Assembly (NCBI GenBank): GCA_032622095.1 | Contig: CP136069.1 | Coordinates: forward strand, 42,696,194-42,760,193 | Direction: 5' to 3' | DNA length: 64,000 bases | Origin: Siphonodentalium dalli | Taxonomy: Eukaryota > Mollusca > Scaphopoda > Gadilida > Siphonodentaliidae | Shown here: piece after piece, positions 23,281 to 33,936 of the stretch | Position numbering within the stretch: position 1 is the first letter of the stretch | Layout: each line of letters starts with the position of its first letter | Made by a program: the position numbers and the translations under genes | The notes under the pieces: model-generated | The model's input: the letters and a program-made list of their open reading frames with translations, nothing else | Told to the model about the DNA's origin: nothing | Database searches by the model: none

Positions 23281-23433
23281 CCTACGAGTTTTGGTTGAAT
23301 ACCCGAATTATCTCATGAGTGGGTGCAAGGAAGTACAGAATTTCCACGAGCGGCTGCAAGCCGCGAGTGGAAATTCTGTACTTCCTTGCACCCACGAATG
23401 AGATAATCCGGGTATTCAACCAAAACCCGTAGG
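23281..23433. repeat. Near-perfect 153-bp palindrome
   Basis: CCTACGAGTTTTGGTTGAAT is mirrored by ATTCAACCAAAACCCGTAGG; arms of about 72 bp with a loop of only a few bases at GCGGCTGCAAGCCGC (23350-23364). The sequence continues AT-rich on both sides. Confidence 0.95.
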
Positions 23434-23970
23434 TTTTCTTTTTATTATATGCGCTATAAACCGCACCAAAACTGCTAATTTTGTCCTACAGTTCACTTCA
23501 AATTGTTAGAAAGCTTTGACATTTGCATTTTGTTTACATTCCATCAATTGATTTGCTCACCACCGAATGACAAATATCGAGCATAGCCGCCATAAGAAAT
23601 AGTCCCCATTGTTTTATTCTGAAATGATGCGAGAAAATTAATGTATACATAATTTAGTGATAAGAATATATTAAAACAAATGAGTTAACATTATAACAAT
23701 TAAATAACAGTTTATGAACCGTGAAAATCAATAATTAAAACAATAGTCCGGCTGTTATTGATACGCTTTGAAACTTAATGTGATTCGCCGCTATAAACCG
23801 GAAGTAATCTCCGAAAAAGTAATACTATTGTGTTATCCATCGAGTCGGTCAGTGTTATCCATCGAGTCGGTCCAGGCGATGGATATAACGCTCTACGCCA
23901 CGGCAATTTCCCACTATTTAATGGGGAAGCATATAATAAATATTTGTATTATATATACATTGAGTTTACA

Positions 23971-24005
<35 letters not shown>

Positions 24006-24258
24006 CGGGTGATAAATACCAGAGTTGTGACTTTAAACATTGAATTTTGGGCTAGGTTGTCTTATGGCCGTTAAATCTCCTTCAAAACATATAAATGTAT
24101 GATGCTGTTTCACATATTGTTTTGTTAAGAATACTGAGGCAAATATTTGGGCAAGTTTGGTTGATGTTGCTTGCAACAGGGACATTTTTAAATGAGATCA
24201 TAATCGTTTGAAGCTCATAACTACATAACTACTGAGTATATAATATATTTATATTATA
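23434..24258. other. Unassigned intron sequence with (AT)n
   Basis: (AT)n microsatellite at 23972-24002. An 18-bp direct duplication (TGTTATCCATCGAGTCGGTC) at 23831-23872. No coding motif. Confidence 0.6.
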
Positions 24259-24920
24259 TCTCATATATATTTTGAAGACCTCTGTCTGTCTGTATGTTTG
24301 TATGTTTGTATGTTTGTCATTTATACAAATCTACGATTCTCGACCGATCGGGACGAAACTTGGTACGTGTGTGTAGTTTGACCAGGCGGTGGACGTTGTC
24401 GTATTGGCGAGCCCGTGCGGCGCCCGCTTCGCGCATGCGCAGACGAGATCTCGGAAACGGGTGGAGCTATCGACTTGAAATTTGCTATGTGAATGTATCT
24501 ATCCCCGGATACGAATTTTATCGGGTCGCCGAGCCCGTGCGACGCCAGCTTCGCGCATGCGCAGACGAGATCTCGGAAACGGTTGAAAGATATCGACTTG
24601 AAATTTGCTATGTGAATGTATCTTGCCCCGGATACGAATTGTATCGGGTCGCCGAGCCCGTGCGACGCAAGCTTCGCGCATGCGCGGACGAGATCTCGGA
24701 AACGGGTGGAGCTATCGACTTGAAATTTGCTATGTGAATGTATCTTGCCCCGGATACGAATGTTATCGGGTCGCAGATCCCGTGCGACGCCAGCTTCGCG
24801 CATGCGCAGACCAGATCTCGGAAACGGGTAGAGCTATCGACTTGAAATTTGGTTTTTGAATAGCCCGGACTTGAAATTTGGTTTTTGAATAGCCCGGACA
24901 ACGTCGGGCTCATCGGCTAG
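24259..24920 (+). mobile_element. Helitron-like element H-a1 (GCGCATGCGC family)
   Basis: 5' TCTCATATATATTTTGAAGA after A; 3' hairpin GCCCGGACAACGTCGGGC, spacer TCATCGG, CTAG. Followed at once by the 5' TC of the next element. Holds four internal units of 122-123 bp, each with GCGCATGCGC (24431, 24553, 24676, 24798). Long ORFs here on both strands arise from the 122-bp units and are not proteins. Confidence 0.75.
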
Positions 24921-25426
24921 TCTCCTATATATTTTGAAGACCTCTGTCTGTCTGTATGTCTCTATGTATGTATGTCATTTATACAAATCTACGATTCTCG
25001 ACCGATCGGGACGAAACTTGGTACGTGTGTGTAGTTTGACCAGGCGGTCGTCGTTGTCGTATTGGCGAGCCCATGCGACGCCCGTGCAGCGCATGCGCAG
25101 ACGAGATCTCTGAAACGGGTGGAGCTATCGACTTGAAATTGGCTATGTGAATGTATCTTGCCCCGGATACGAATTTTATCGGGTCGCCGAGCCCGTGCGA
25201 CGCCAGCTTCGCGCATGCGCAGACCAGATCTCGGAAACGGGTGGAGATATCGACTTGAAATTTGGTATATGAATGTATCTTGCCCCGGATACGAATTTTA
25301 TCGGGTCGCCGAGCCCGTGCGACGCCTGCTTCGCGCATGCGCAGACCAGATATCGGAAACGGGTGGAGCTATCGACTTGAAATTTGGTTTTTGAATAGCC
25401 CGGATAATGTCGGGCTCATCGGCTAG
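24921..25426 (+). mobile_element. Helitron-like element H-a2
   Basis: Starts TCTCCTATATATTTTGAAGA directly after CTAG of the previous element and ends with hairpin GCCCGGATAATGTCGGGC, TCATCGG, CTAG. Three internal units with GCGCATGCGC at 25089, 25211 and 25333. Same family as H-a1. Confidence 0.75.
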
Positions 25427-26569
25427 TCTATACTATATATTTTGAGACTTCGTATGTGTGTATGTGTGTACTTCATAGAATCCAAAACGCGTGTACAGAT
25501 TGAGATCAAATTTCCTATGTAAGTGTCAAATCCCACCGACACGAAAGTGGTCGCGGTTTAGAAAAGCTCAGAGCACCCGTTCTCCACTCCCATTCATCAA
25601 AATCAGCTCAAACGGCACGGCCGGGGTTAATAACGTCATTATATATATATATATGAAGTCAGAGTCTCCAGAGTTATACCGGAACAAACACGTGTTTACG
25701 TCGTCTTGGGGGGTCCACGATGGGAGTCTGACTTCAATGCAATGTTATCGCTCGAAACACGTGTTTACTTCGTGTTGAGGTTCACGATGGGAGTCTGACA
25801 ATTGTTATCGCTCGAAATAGTACAACGGCTGGACAGATTGAGCTCAAACTTCCCATCTAGAGGTAAAATACCACGTACGATGTCGTCCACGCGTTTTCCA
25901 GAAGCTCCGAGCACCCGTACTCCACTCCCAGTCATTAAAATCAGCTCAAACGGCACGGCCGGGGTTAATAACGTCATTATATATATATATGAAGTCAGAG
26001 TCTCCAGAGTTATACGGGAACAAACACGTGTTTACGTCGTCTTGGGGGTCCACGATGGGAGTCTGACTTCAATGCAATGTTATCGCTCGAAACACGTGTT
26101 TACTTCGTGTTGAGGTTCACGATGGGAGTCTGACAATTGTTATCGCTCGAAATAGTACATTAGGACGGGTACGAAATGCATTTATCTCGATTAAAAAGGC
26201 AGATCTCGGAAACGGGTGGAGCTATCGACTTGAAAATTGCAATGTGAATGTATCTTGCGCCGGGTACAAATTTTATCGGGTCGCCGAGCCCATGCGACGC
26301 CCGTGCAGCGCATGCGCAGACGAGATATCGGAAACGGGTGGAGCTATCGACTTGAAATTTGCTATGTGAATGTATCTTGGGCCGGGTACAAATTTGATCG
26401 GGTCGCCGAGTCCGTGCGAAGCCAGCTTCGCGCATGCGCAGACCAGATCTCGGAAACGGGTGGAGCTACCGGGTACAATTTTTTCTTATTGAAACGCGTG
26501 GAGCTAAACATTAAAAAAAAATATAAACAATGTTTCGGACAAGCCGCCGGTGGCGGGCTAACCTGCTAG
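25427..26569 (+). mobile_element. Helitron-like element H-b, composite
   Basis: Starts TCTATACTATATATTTTGAG directly after CTAG; ends with hairpin GCCGCCGGTGGCGGGCT, AACCTG, CTAG. Its first part has a direct duplication of about 330 bp (25590-25815 against 25918-26158), including AAACACGTGTTTAC palindromes; the second part (26190-26500) contains two H-a units (GCGCATGCGC at 26308 and 26430). Mixed origin, possibly a 3'-end exchange. Confidence 0.6.
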
Positions 26570-27404
26570 TCTATTATATATTTTGGAAGATCTGTGTGTG
26601 GTGTGTGTGTATGTGTGTGTTCGCGATGAACTCGAAAACGGCGCAGCCCATTTCGATGAAACTTGGTATGTGGGGGTATGTTCGGCCGGGGGGGGGGGGG
26701 GGGTGGCATGGGCCTATTAATTTGTCCGTGCGCCGTGACCTTGACCTTGAAATCGGTCATTTGAAGGTCAAACGCCCGAATATCACGGGATTTCGACGAA
26801 ACTTGGTAAGTGGGGACACCTTCGGCCGGGGAGTGGCATAGGCCTATTAATTTGCCCGTGCGACAGGACCTTGACCTTGAAATCGGGTCATTTCAAGGTC
26901 AAACGCCCGAATATCACGGGATTTCGGTGAAACTTGGTGTGTGGGGGTACTTTCGGTCGTGGAGTGGCATAGGCCTATTAATTTGCCCGTGCGACGTGAC
27001 ATTGATCTTGAAATCGGGTCATTTCAAGGTCAAACGCCCGAATATCACGGGATTTCGGTGAAACTTGGTGTGTGGGGGTACTTTCGGTCGTGGAGTGGCA
27101 TAGGCCTATTAATTTGCCCGTGCGACGTGACATTGACCTTGAAATCGGGTCAATTCAAGGTCAAATCGCCAATTTTGATGGGATTTCGACGAAAAAATCG
27201 TGACCCCGACCTGACCTTGACCTTAAAAATGATCAATTTAAGGTCAAATCGGGTAAAACCGGATGGATTTCGACGGGTACTTTTGTCGGGTACTTTTGTC
27301 CGGGCAGTGTTTTTGGGCGGGTCAAATCGTTACCCCACCTGACCGTGACCTTCAAAATGGTCAATTCAAGGTCCAAGCCCGGACGAAGTCGGGTCACCTT
27401 CTAG
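26570..27404 (+). mobile_element. Helitron-like element H-c (TCAAGGTCA family)
   Basis: Starts TCTATTATATATTTTGGAAG directly after CTAG; ends with hairpin CCCGGACGAAGTCGGG, TCACCTT, CTAG, then T. It has about five internal units of ~130 bp, each with TGACCTTGA and its inverse TCAAGGTCA around an ATCGGGTCATT core, plus (GT)n and a G13 run near 26690. Ends 79 bp before exon 5. Confidence 0.75.
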
Positions 27405-27483
27405 TATATATATATCATCTCTGTGTTTTGTCGGACTTTGCATGTTGAGTATTGATAATTTCTCTTGACTTTTATCTTTGAAG

Positions 27484-27563
27484 TGTATGGGCTGGACCTG
27501 GTATTTGGCTAATGATATGCAGTTCTTTGTAGTTAGTCCACTTATAATGATTCCAGTGTTCTT
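27484..27563 (+). CDS. NRF-6-like gene, exon 5
   Basis: Acceptor TTATCTTTGAAG ends at 27483; strong donor GTGAGT begins at 27564. 26 codons in phase 0 plus two bases. It reads CMGWTWYLANDMQFFVVSPL then IMIPVF. The W-WYLANDMQF--ISP motif is the most conserved block of the NRF-6 family and identifies it clearly. The exon lies 79 bp after the 3' terminus of a Helitron-like array (ends 27404), and another TIR element starts about 26 bp after its donor, so it is squeezed between mobile elements. Confidence 0.95.
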
Positions 27564-27589
27564 GTGAGTATATTGTGTATCTGCTGATT

Positions 27590-27825
27590 TAAAGGGGTGC
27601 TGTACACAATTCCGGCCATTTATGGGATCATTTCCTATTATACTCAACAGAATATATGCAACACATGAATGAGCATTGACTCATTTTCATTATAGTTACC
27701 ATGTTCATTACATTGTTCGTAGAGCACATGAGTGTATTTTGCTCTCAACCATGGCTCAAATTCATTCATATTTTGCAAATATTCTGCTGAGTAAATGACC
27801 GGATTTAGTGTACAGTACCTCTTTG
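27590..27825. mobile_element. TIR element after exon 5
   Basis: Left AAAGGGGTGCTGTACACAAT...CCGGCCATTTA and right inverse TAAATGACCGGATTTAGTGTACAGTACCTCTTT. Related to 19173-19461; the outer TIR recalls AAAGGGGTACTGTAC of 54374-54973. No ORF. Confidence 0.75.
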
Positions 27826-28449
27826 AAGAAGACGATCTCATTCAACGACTCCCAAACTCAGGATGCAATAACAATGGTAATTTTACTCAATGAATTGTTT
27901 TGACGCCTCAATTAAAGATTTGATCTTTTCTGGGTACGTTCTATGGGTTCAAAGCATTGCCTAAATAACTTCCTGTTAACTGTATCTTTAGGAAATAACG
28001 TTTCAGTTCAACTTTATAACGCGACTCCTGGTTGCGCGGTGACGTATTTGATGTGGAATATCAATGACACCATGCTCCATTCAAAATGTGTTCACACATC
28101 AGCGGGCGATGCTAGGAATAGAAAACTAAAGTAAAATAGCAGCTCTCGACCAATCATAATATGTGTCTTATTCAACTGGAATTTCAATTATATTTAAAAG
28201 AGAGATTTTCCAATAAAACAAAATTGTAGTGCACTTTTAGACATTCTAAAAATGCAAACAAATTAATACAGTGAAAGAAAATAGTTAAAATAAACTATCG
28301 CTTTTTGGGAAGAAAAGAATATAAATAAACCCTGTTTATCATGGAAACAATCCACTAATGACAAAAAAGGATTAGTGAACAACGCCTGCTAATTTTTAGT
28401 TCAAGTTTATTGTCCGTACATGGATTCATGGTCTTATATTTCATTTCAG
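27826..28449. other. Intron 5, remainder
   Basis: Nothing recognised other than the acceptor tract of exon 6. Confidence 0.4.
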
Positions 28450-28542
28450 TTTTCCAAGAATAGGATATGCAATATTCTCCTTGTTCCTGCTCGGTATATT
28501 AACAACAGGCAGTGTGATTGCAAGAGACCTATATATGTCTGG
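28450..28542 (+). CDS. NRF-6-like gene, exon 6
   Basis: Acceptor ATTTCATTTCAG ends at 28449; donor GTAAGA begins at 28543. One base completes Phe, then 30 codons, then two bases (GG). It reads PRIGYAIFSLFLLGILTTGS then VIARDLYMSG: one hydrophobic helix with a leading P-x-G, as expected after the WYLANDMQF block. The loop that normally follows (about 15-20 residues before the Y-kPW-R motif) is nearly absent if exon 6 joins exon 7 directly, so a small exon of 3n length could lie in intron 6. Confidence 0.85.
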
Positions 28543-28979
28543 GTAAGATTTAATAAGCTGGTTTGGGGTTGGGTTTATCGCAATTTTAGCCAGTATGTAA
28601 TATCACGGGGTTGTCAGTTTCATTAGTCGAGGACCATGCAAAGGGATTTTCTTCAATGTGGTGATTAACTGCATCTAGATATCATCGACATCCAAGTGAC
28701 AAACTTGACCTGATGCAGGGGGGGGGGGGTTAGTAAAACATTAGCAGGAACGTATGCAAAATAAAATAACTTTTTAGTCCCAATTTTTTGCCACCCCCCC
28801 CAAATTTCACTAAAATTTGTCTAAAATCGCATAAAACTCTACTGATATCACTCATATGAGTGGTAATTATCTTAATTAGTTCAAATAATAACAATTCAAC
28901 CTGTTTCAGAAGCTGTTTTAATTGAGAGAAAAAAGTTTTATAAATTGCTGATCATCTGTAAACCTAGGTCATTTCATAA

Positions 28980-29940
28980 TTTCTAACTATTTCCTGATTA
29001 GTCTGTCAACCAGCCCATTCTCTAACATATTCATACCACTTATGTTAGTCTACTTGAGCAACTTACTTCTATTATACTAAACTAGCTGAAACAGGCTCCC
29101 CAAAAAACAGGCTCCCTTTGGGAGCATATATTCAGCGTCGGAGATACCTGTGGGACTTCGCACACATTTTGATCTTAGACAGAGCCTTCATTTAGCGGTG
29201 GCATTGAAACATTTTGATTCATATATAATTTTTTTTATATTTTTGTTTAAGAGTGAATTCCTTGCTCAATTGAACAAAACCAATTTTATTTTATTTTTTT
29301 TAATCAAATTATTTGAAAAACTAATACCATTATAATATCCGTCAGGGTACCCTGAGTCACCACATCATATTTGGTTGAAATGACAAGCAGCCACAGCACC
29401 AGACTTGGATACTTTAGGTCCTGTGAGAGATCATCTGAGTTGAAAGACATGTATATAATTCACTGATTGGCTTGATGCACTGATGACAGATAGTTTCTAC
29501 CCATTGGTAGTGACATTAATGTTTGAGACAGTTGCTCGCTCTTTTTCCGTGCACACAATGATCTAGGTATTAGTTACATCAGGACAAGTTTACTTATATA
29601 TGTATTGTCATTGTACAGGATACACACAATTCCATACTTTCTAACAATTTACTGATTAGTCTGTCAACCAGCCCATTATCTACTGGAGCAACCTCTGTTA
29701 TAATAAATGACAAACAGTCACTATGCCAGATTTTGATATTTTAGATGTTGTGAGAGTAAACGATCATGAGTTGATAGACATGCAAATATTTCACTGATTG
29801 GCTTGATGCACCGATGAACAGTGTGATGCTAGTTATATTCTAGCCATTGATAGTCACATTAATGTTTGAGACAGTTGCTCGTTCTTTTTTCATGCACACA
29901 ATGATCTAGGCTTTAGTTACATCAAGAAAAGTTTATTTCA
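28980..29940. repeat. Direct duplication, about 300-bp segments
   Basis: GATTAGTCTGTCAACCAGCC at about 28995 recurs at about 29653; TTCACTGATTGGCTTGATGC at 29458 recurs at 29788; TAATGTTTGAGACAGTTGCTCG recurs at 29517 and 29861. The second copy is shorter (the CAGGCTCCC block at 29094-29330 is missing). Non-coding. Confidence 0.7.
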
Positions 29941-30364
29941 GTTTTACATTTCTCGAAGCTTCTTTCCGAAGGGTGTCGGGAAGGAAAATTTTCACTCACC
30001 CGCCCCATATGCAACATGCCATAGCTTAATGTCATCTCCACTAAGGCCCATATGAGGTCCCAGTATCATTAATATGGTGTTTTTGCAGTTATAAATTCCT
30101 ACAATATGTTTTAAACTGTTACAAATGTCAAATAAGGGCACAAAAGGTCTTCAGTCAAAATTTGCATGAGGTTGTAAAAAACGCGTTTTTTTTGCCCCTT
30201 GGGCCACCCACCACACCAGCATACGTTCCTGCAAAAGTTTTGCCCCCCCCCTGCCTGATGCACGGAAAACATGTTACCCACAGGGACTCCAGAAGATAGA
30301 AAATGCAGCGGGGGCGAACTAATTTTGGAGGGCACGTCAAAATATATAATCAATATCAATGTAT

Positions 30365-30508
30365 AGAATCGAGTCCCCAGTTTATACCGAATTTACAAAA
30401 CGATTCCAGTAAATTAGGTCTGGACTGAGCCTTTGGCAAGGTCCAAACCTAATTTACTGGACGAGTTCTGTAAATCCCGCTATAACCTGGGGACGAGTTG
30501 TAGATTCT
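30365..30508. repeat. Long palindrome, about 144 bp
   Basis: AGAATCGAGTCCCCAG... is mirrored by ...CTGGGGACGAGTTGTAGATTCT; the inner arms CCAGTAAATTAGGTCTGGAC and GGTCCAAACCTAATTTACTGG are nearly perfect. Small loop near 30440. Confidence 0.9.
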
Positions 30509-30699
30509 ATTTATTACATGGTCCAAAACCTCGACAAAACATACTTAAATAAACAAATGGGACGCGAAACTAACATTGGCGTCTATGTATAAGGCCTGCG
30601 ATGACGTTTCATGTAACCATGAGTTGTTTGCCCACGTAAAGAAATAGTCTCAGACAAATAATGACTCTTTGGCGTATTTAATGGCGTATATATATTTAA

Positions 30700-31446
30700 C
30701 TAGAAGGTGACCCGACTTCGTCCGGGCTTTGACCTTGAATTGTCCATTTTGAAGGTCAAGGTCAAGTGGGGTCACGATTTGACCAGTCCAAAACACTGCC
30801 CGGACAAAAGTACCCGACAAAAGTACCCTTCGAAATCCATCCGGTTTTACCCGATTTGACCTTGAATTGATTATTTTGAAGGTCAAGGTCAGGTCGGGGT
30901 CACGATTTGACCCGTCCAAAACACTCAGTGGACAAAAGTGACCCTATGTATAAAATGTCATCGAAATCCCATCAAAATTGGCGATTTGACCTTGAATTGA
31001 CCCGATGTCAAGGTCAAGGTCACGTCGCACGTGCAAATTAATAGGCATGTGCCACTCCCCGGTTGAAGGTACCCCCACATACCAAGTTTCAGCGAAATCC
31101 CGTGATATTCGGGCGTTTGACCTTGAAATGACCCGATTTCACGGTAAATGTCATGTCGCCCGGGCAAATTAATAGGTTTATGCCACTCCCCGACCGAAGG
31201 CACCCCCACATACCAAGTTTCATCGAAATCCCGTGATATTCGGGCGTTTGACCTTGAAATGACCAGATTTCAAGGTCAAGATCACGTCGCACGGACAAAT
31301 TAATATGCTCATGCCACCCCACGGCCGAAAGTACCCCCACATACCAAGTTTCATCGAAATCGGCTGGGCCGTTTTCGAGTTCATCGCGAACACACACACA
31401 CACACACCACACACAGACACACAGATCTTCCAAAATATATAATAGA
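30700..31446 (-). mobile_element. Helitron-like element H-c, inverted copy 1
   Basis: On the minus strand: 5' TCTATTATATATTTTGGAAG at 31446, 3' hairpin CCCGGACGAAGTCGGG, TCACCTT, CTAG at 30703-30700. Several internal TGACCTTGA / TCAAGGTCA units. (CA)n at 31387-31423. Confidence 0.75.
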
Positions 31447-32054
31447 CTAGGTGACCCCACTTCGTCCGGGCTTTGACCTTGAATTGTCCATTTTGAAGGT
31501 CAAGTGGGGTCACGATTTGACCAGTCCAAAACACTGCCCGGACAAAAGTACCCGACAAACGTGCCCGTCGAAATCCATCCGGTTTTACCCGATTTGACCT
31601 TGAATTTATCATTTTGAAGGTCAAGGTTAGATCGGGATCACGATTTGACCCGTCCAAAACACTCAGTGGACAAAACTTACCCTATGTATAAAATTTCGTC
31701 GAAATCCAATCAAAATTGGCGATTTGACCTTGAATTGACCCGATTTCAAGGTCAATGTCACGTCGCACGGGCAAATGAATATGCTTATGAGACTCTCCAT
31801 ACGAAAGTACCCCCACATACCAAGTTTCATCGAAATCCCGTGATATTCGGGCGTTTGACCTTGAAATGACCAGATTTCAAGGTCAAGGTCGCATCGCACG
31901 GACAAATTAATATGCTCATGCCACCCCACGGCCGAAAGTACCCCCACATACCAAGTTTCATCGAAATCGGCTGGGCCGTTTTCGAGTTCATCGCGAATAC
32001 ACACACACACACAGATACACACACACAGACAGATCTTCCAAAATATATAATAGA
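31447..32054 (-). mobile_element. Helitron-like element H-c, inverted copy 2
   Basis: Its 3' CTAG (31447-31450) lies directly against the 5' TC of copy 1; 5' end TCTATTATATATTTTGGAAG at 32054. Internal structure as copy 1, with one fewer unit. Confidence 0.75.
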
Positions 32055-32455
32055 CTAGCCGATGAGCCCGACGTTGTCCTGGCTATTCAAAAACCAAATT
32101 TCAAGTCGATAGCTCTACCCAGCCCGACGTTGTCCGGGCTATTCAAAAAACAAATTTCAAGTCGATAGCTCCACCCGTTTCCGAGATCTCGTCTGCGCAT
32201 GCGCGATGCGGGCGCCGCACGGGCTCGCCAATACGACAACGACGACCGCCTGGTCAAACTACACACACGTACCAAGTTTGGTCCCGATCGGTCGAGAATC
32301 GTAGATTTGTATAAATGACATACATACAGACATACAGACAGAGGTCTTCAAAATATATAGGAGTTTCGTCCCGATCGGTAGAGAATCGTAGATTTATATA
32401 AATGACATACATACATACAGACATACAGACAGAGGTCTTCAAAATATATAGGAGA
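32055..32455 (-). mobile_element. Helitron-like element H-a, inverted copy
   Basis: 3' CTAG (32055-32058) abuts the 5' TC of the previous element; the hairpin GCCC-GACGTTGTC-GGGC is present and repeated at 32103-32135. 5' TCTCCTATATATTTTGAAGA ends at 32455, and the 5' part (32270-32455) is duplicated. GCGCATGCGC at 32195. Confidence 0.7.
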
Positions 32456-33037
32456 TGACATAACTTTTCAAACTCTTCATTTTATTCAGTATAGTTGGTT
32501 GGAAAAATATTGGAAGCCAAATTATTTTGAGACGTAGGGTACGGAATGTAAACATGCAGACAACAAGCCGGAAGTCAAAGATCACCTGGCACTATTTCCT
32601 TTTATTAAACGAACTTTTAATATCACAATATATAAAATGAGTTTATTGAACGGTATAAGGGTAGGATCATGCAATAAATTGATAAGCTGATCATTATCCC
32701 CGCCTGAAAATTTAGGAATGCGTCCGTCCGCCTATCAGTCTGTATGTATGTACGTCCAAAAAAGTTATCCGGTGTTATTTCAAACAATTATCAACGTATT
32801 TCAGAGACTTTTGGTATATGAGGCGTATCTCAGTAAATTAACACACTATGCTGGGTCGTACATTTTCACTAGAGTTACAGCCCTTTGATTGTCATTTTTA
32901 GGCATTGCAATTTAAATTAATTTAAGCCCGAACTAAAACAAATATTAACCAATCACAAACAAATATTGACTCATTTCAATTATATTTTAGTATATTTTCA
33001 AAATACACATCCCCATCTTTGCCGACCTACGCGGGGT
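32456..33037. other. Repeat remnants
   Basis: 32640-32690 matches the end of the 221-bp repeat unit; 32690-32890 has GCGTCCGTCCGCC and TTTCACTAGAGTTACAGCCC, reminiscent of the ~159-bp repeat family. Nothing else seen. Confidence 0.45.
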
Positions 33038-33042
33038 ATACT

Positions 33043-33936
33043 CACCCCATGCATCCGGATATGCTCGTAGCGGAAGACATGCTCGTAGCGGAATAACCAC
33101 ATGACACGCGATTTGCACATCGTCTTTAGTTGTCGTAAGTTATTTCATAAAAACACGGTTTATTTTACCTTGATTTTTTTTAAACGTTAACAGCGATAAT
33201 CGGTCTACAGAAATGAGCGGTTGTGGTTTCCGCAATTTGCATATTACTGTTCGATAATCGGGTTTTATACGAAAATTATGACCTGAAATACTTACTCGAT
33301 ATAAGTTTTATCAAATTTTAATGAATCTTTGCATTGACACATTATATAATATACAGTCTCTCAAAGTATGATATCTTAGCTTCAAAATGAATTGGACATG
33401 TTTGCGATGTCAATCATATTAGTGCCCGAAAAATTAGTTTCCATGGAGGCACTCACTTGATTTTGGGGCATGTCTATAGCAAACATAAAACCACTGCTAT
33501 GGACATAGCATATTTTCTTGCTATGACCTGCATATATGTTAATTTTTTACTATGGAAAATGTAGAAACATGACTGAAAATGTTGTCTATTATATTAAGGG
33601 AATATCCGCAGAAATAGCAATGTATGCCAAGACTATATTGTCTGGGCTGTTACCACAGAAATCGTAATTTTATGTAAGAAATGCAAATTTTGCCACAATT
33701 TTTGGCCTAACTTCCCGGTAAAATAGGATTAAACTGCGTCCATGTTTAAAGAAGTTTGATGTACAGTTGGGTAAATTATAGCCACAAATAGTACCACCAC
33801 CGTCAACCACTGGTATGTGTTGGTTTCGGTGCAACATGATTGTGTCTAACCGTGAACGGTGTGCAAATCGCGGGCCATGTGGTTATTCCGCTACGAGCAT
33901 GTCTTCCGCTACGAGCATATCCGGATGCATGGGGTG
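33043..33936. mobile_element. TIR transposon, non-autonomous, 5-bp target duplication
   Basis: 894 bp. The ends CACCCCATGCATCCGGATAT... and inverse match over about 79 bp with roughly three mismatches, and each contains two copies of ATGCTCGTAGCGGAA. ATACT lies on both sides (33038-33042 and 33937-33941). The interior is AT-rich without an ORF. The CAC start and 5-bp duplication fit Transib best, but that is only suggestive. Confidence 0.85.

Noticed and set aside
24294-25394. ORFs of 75-160 codons on both strands in the 24-26 kb region
   Set aside because: They repeat with the 122-bp Helitron units and exist on both strands at once; no protein family signature.
27943-28134. 63-codon ORF just before exon 6 as an extra exon
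   Set aside because: It is not in the gene's phase, has no acceptor/donor pair matching its frame, and no family motif.
32055-32160. Hammerhead ribozyme (CCGATGAG followed by a stem)
   Set aside because: The core would need CTGATGA and GAAA after the stem; here CCGATGAG and ATTC are found. The hairpin and CTAG fit a Helitron 3' end better.
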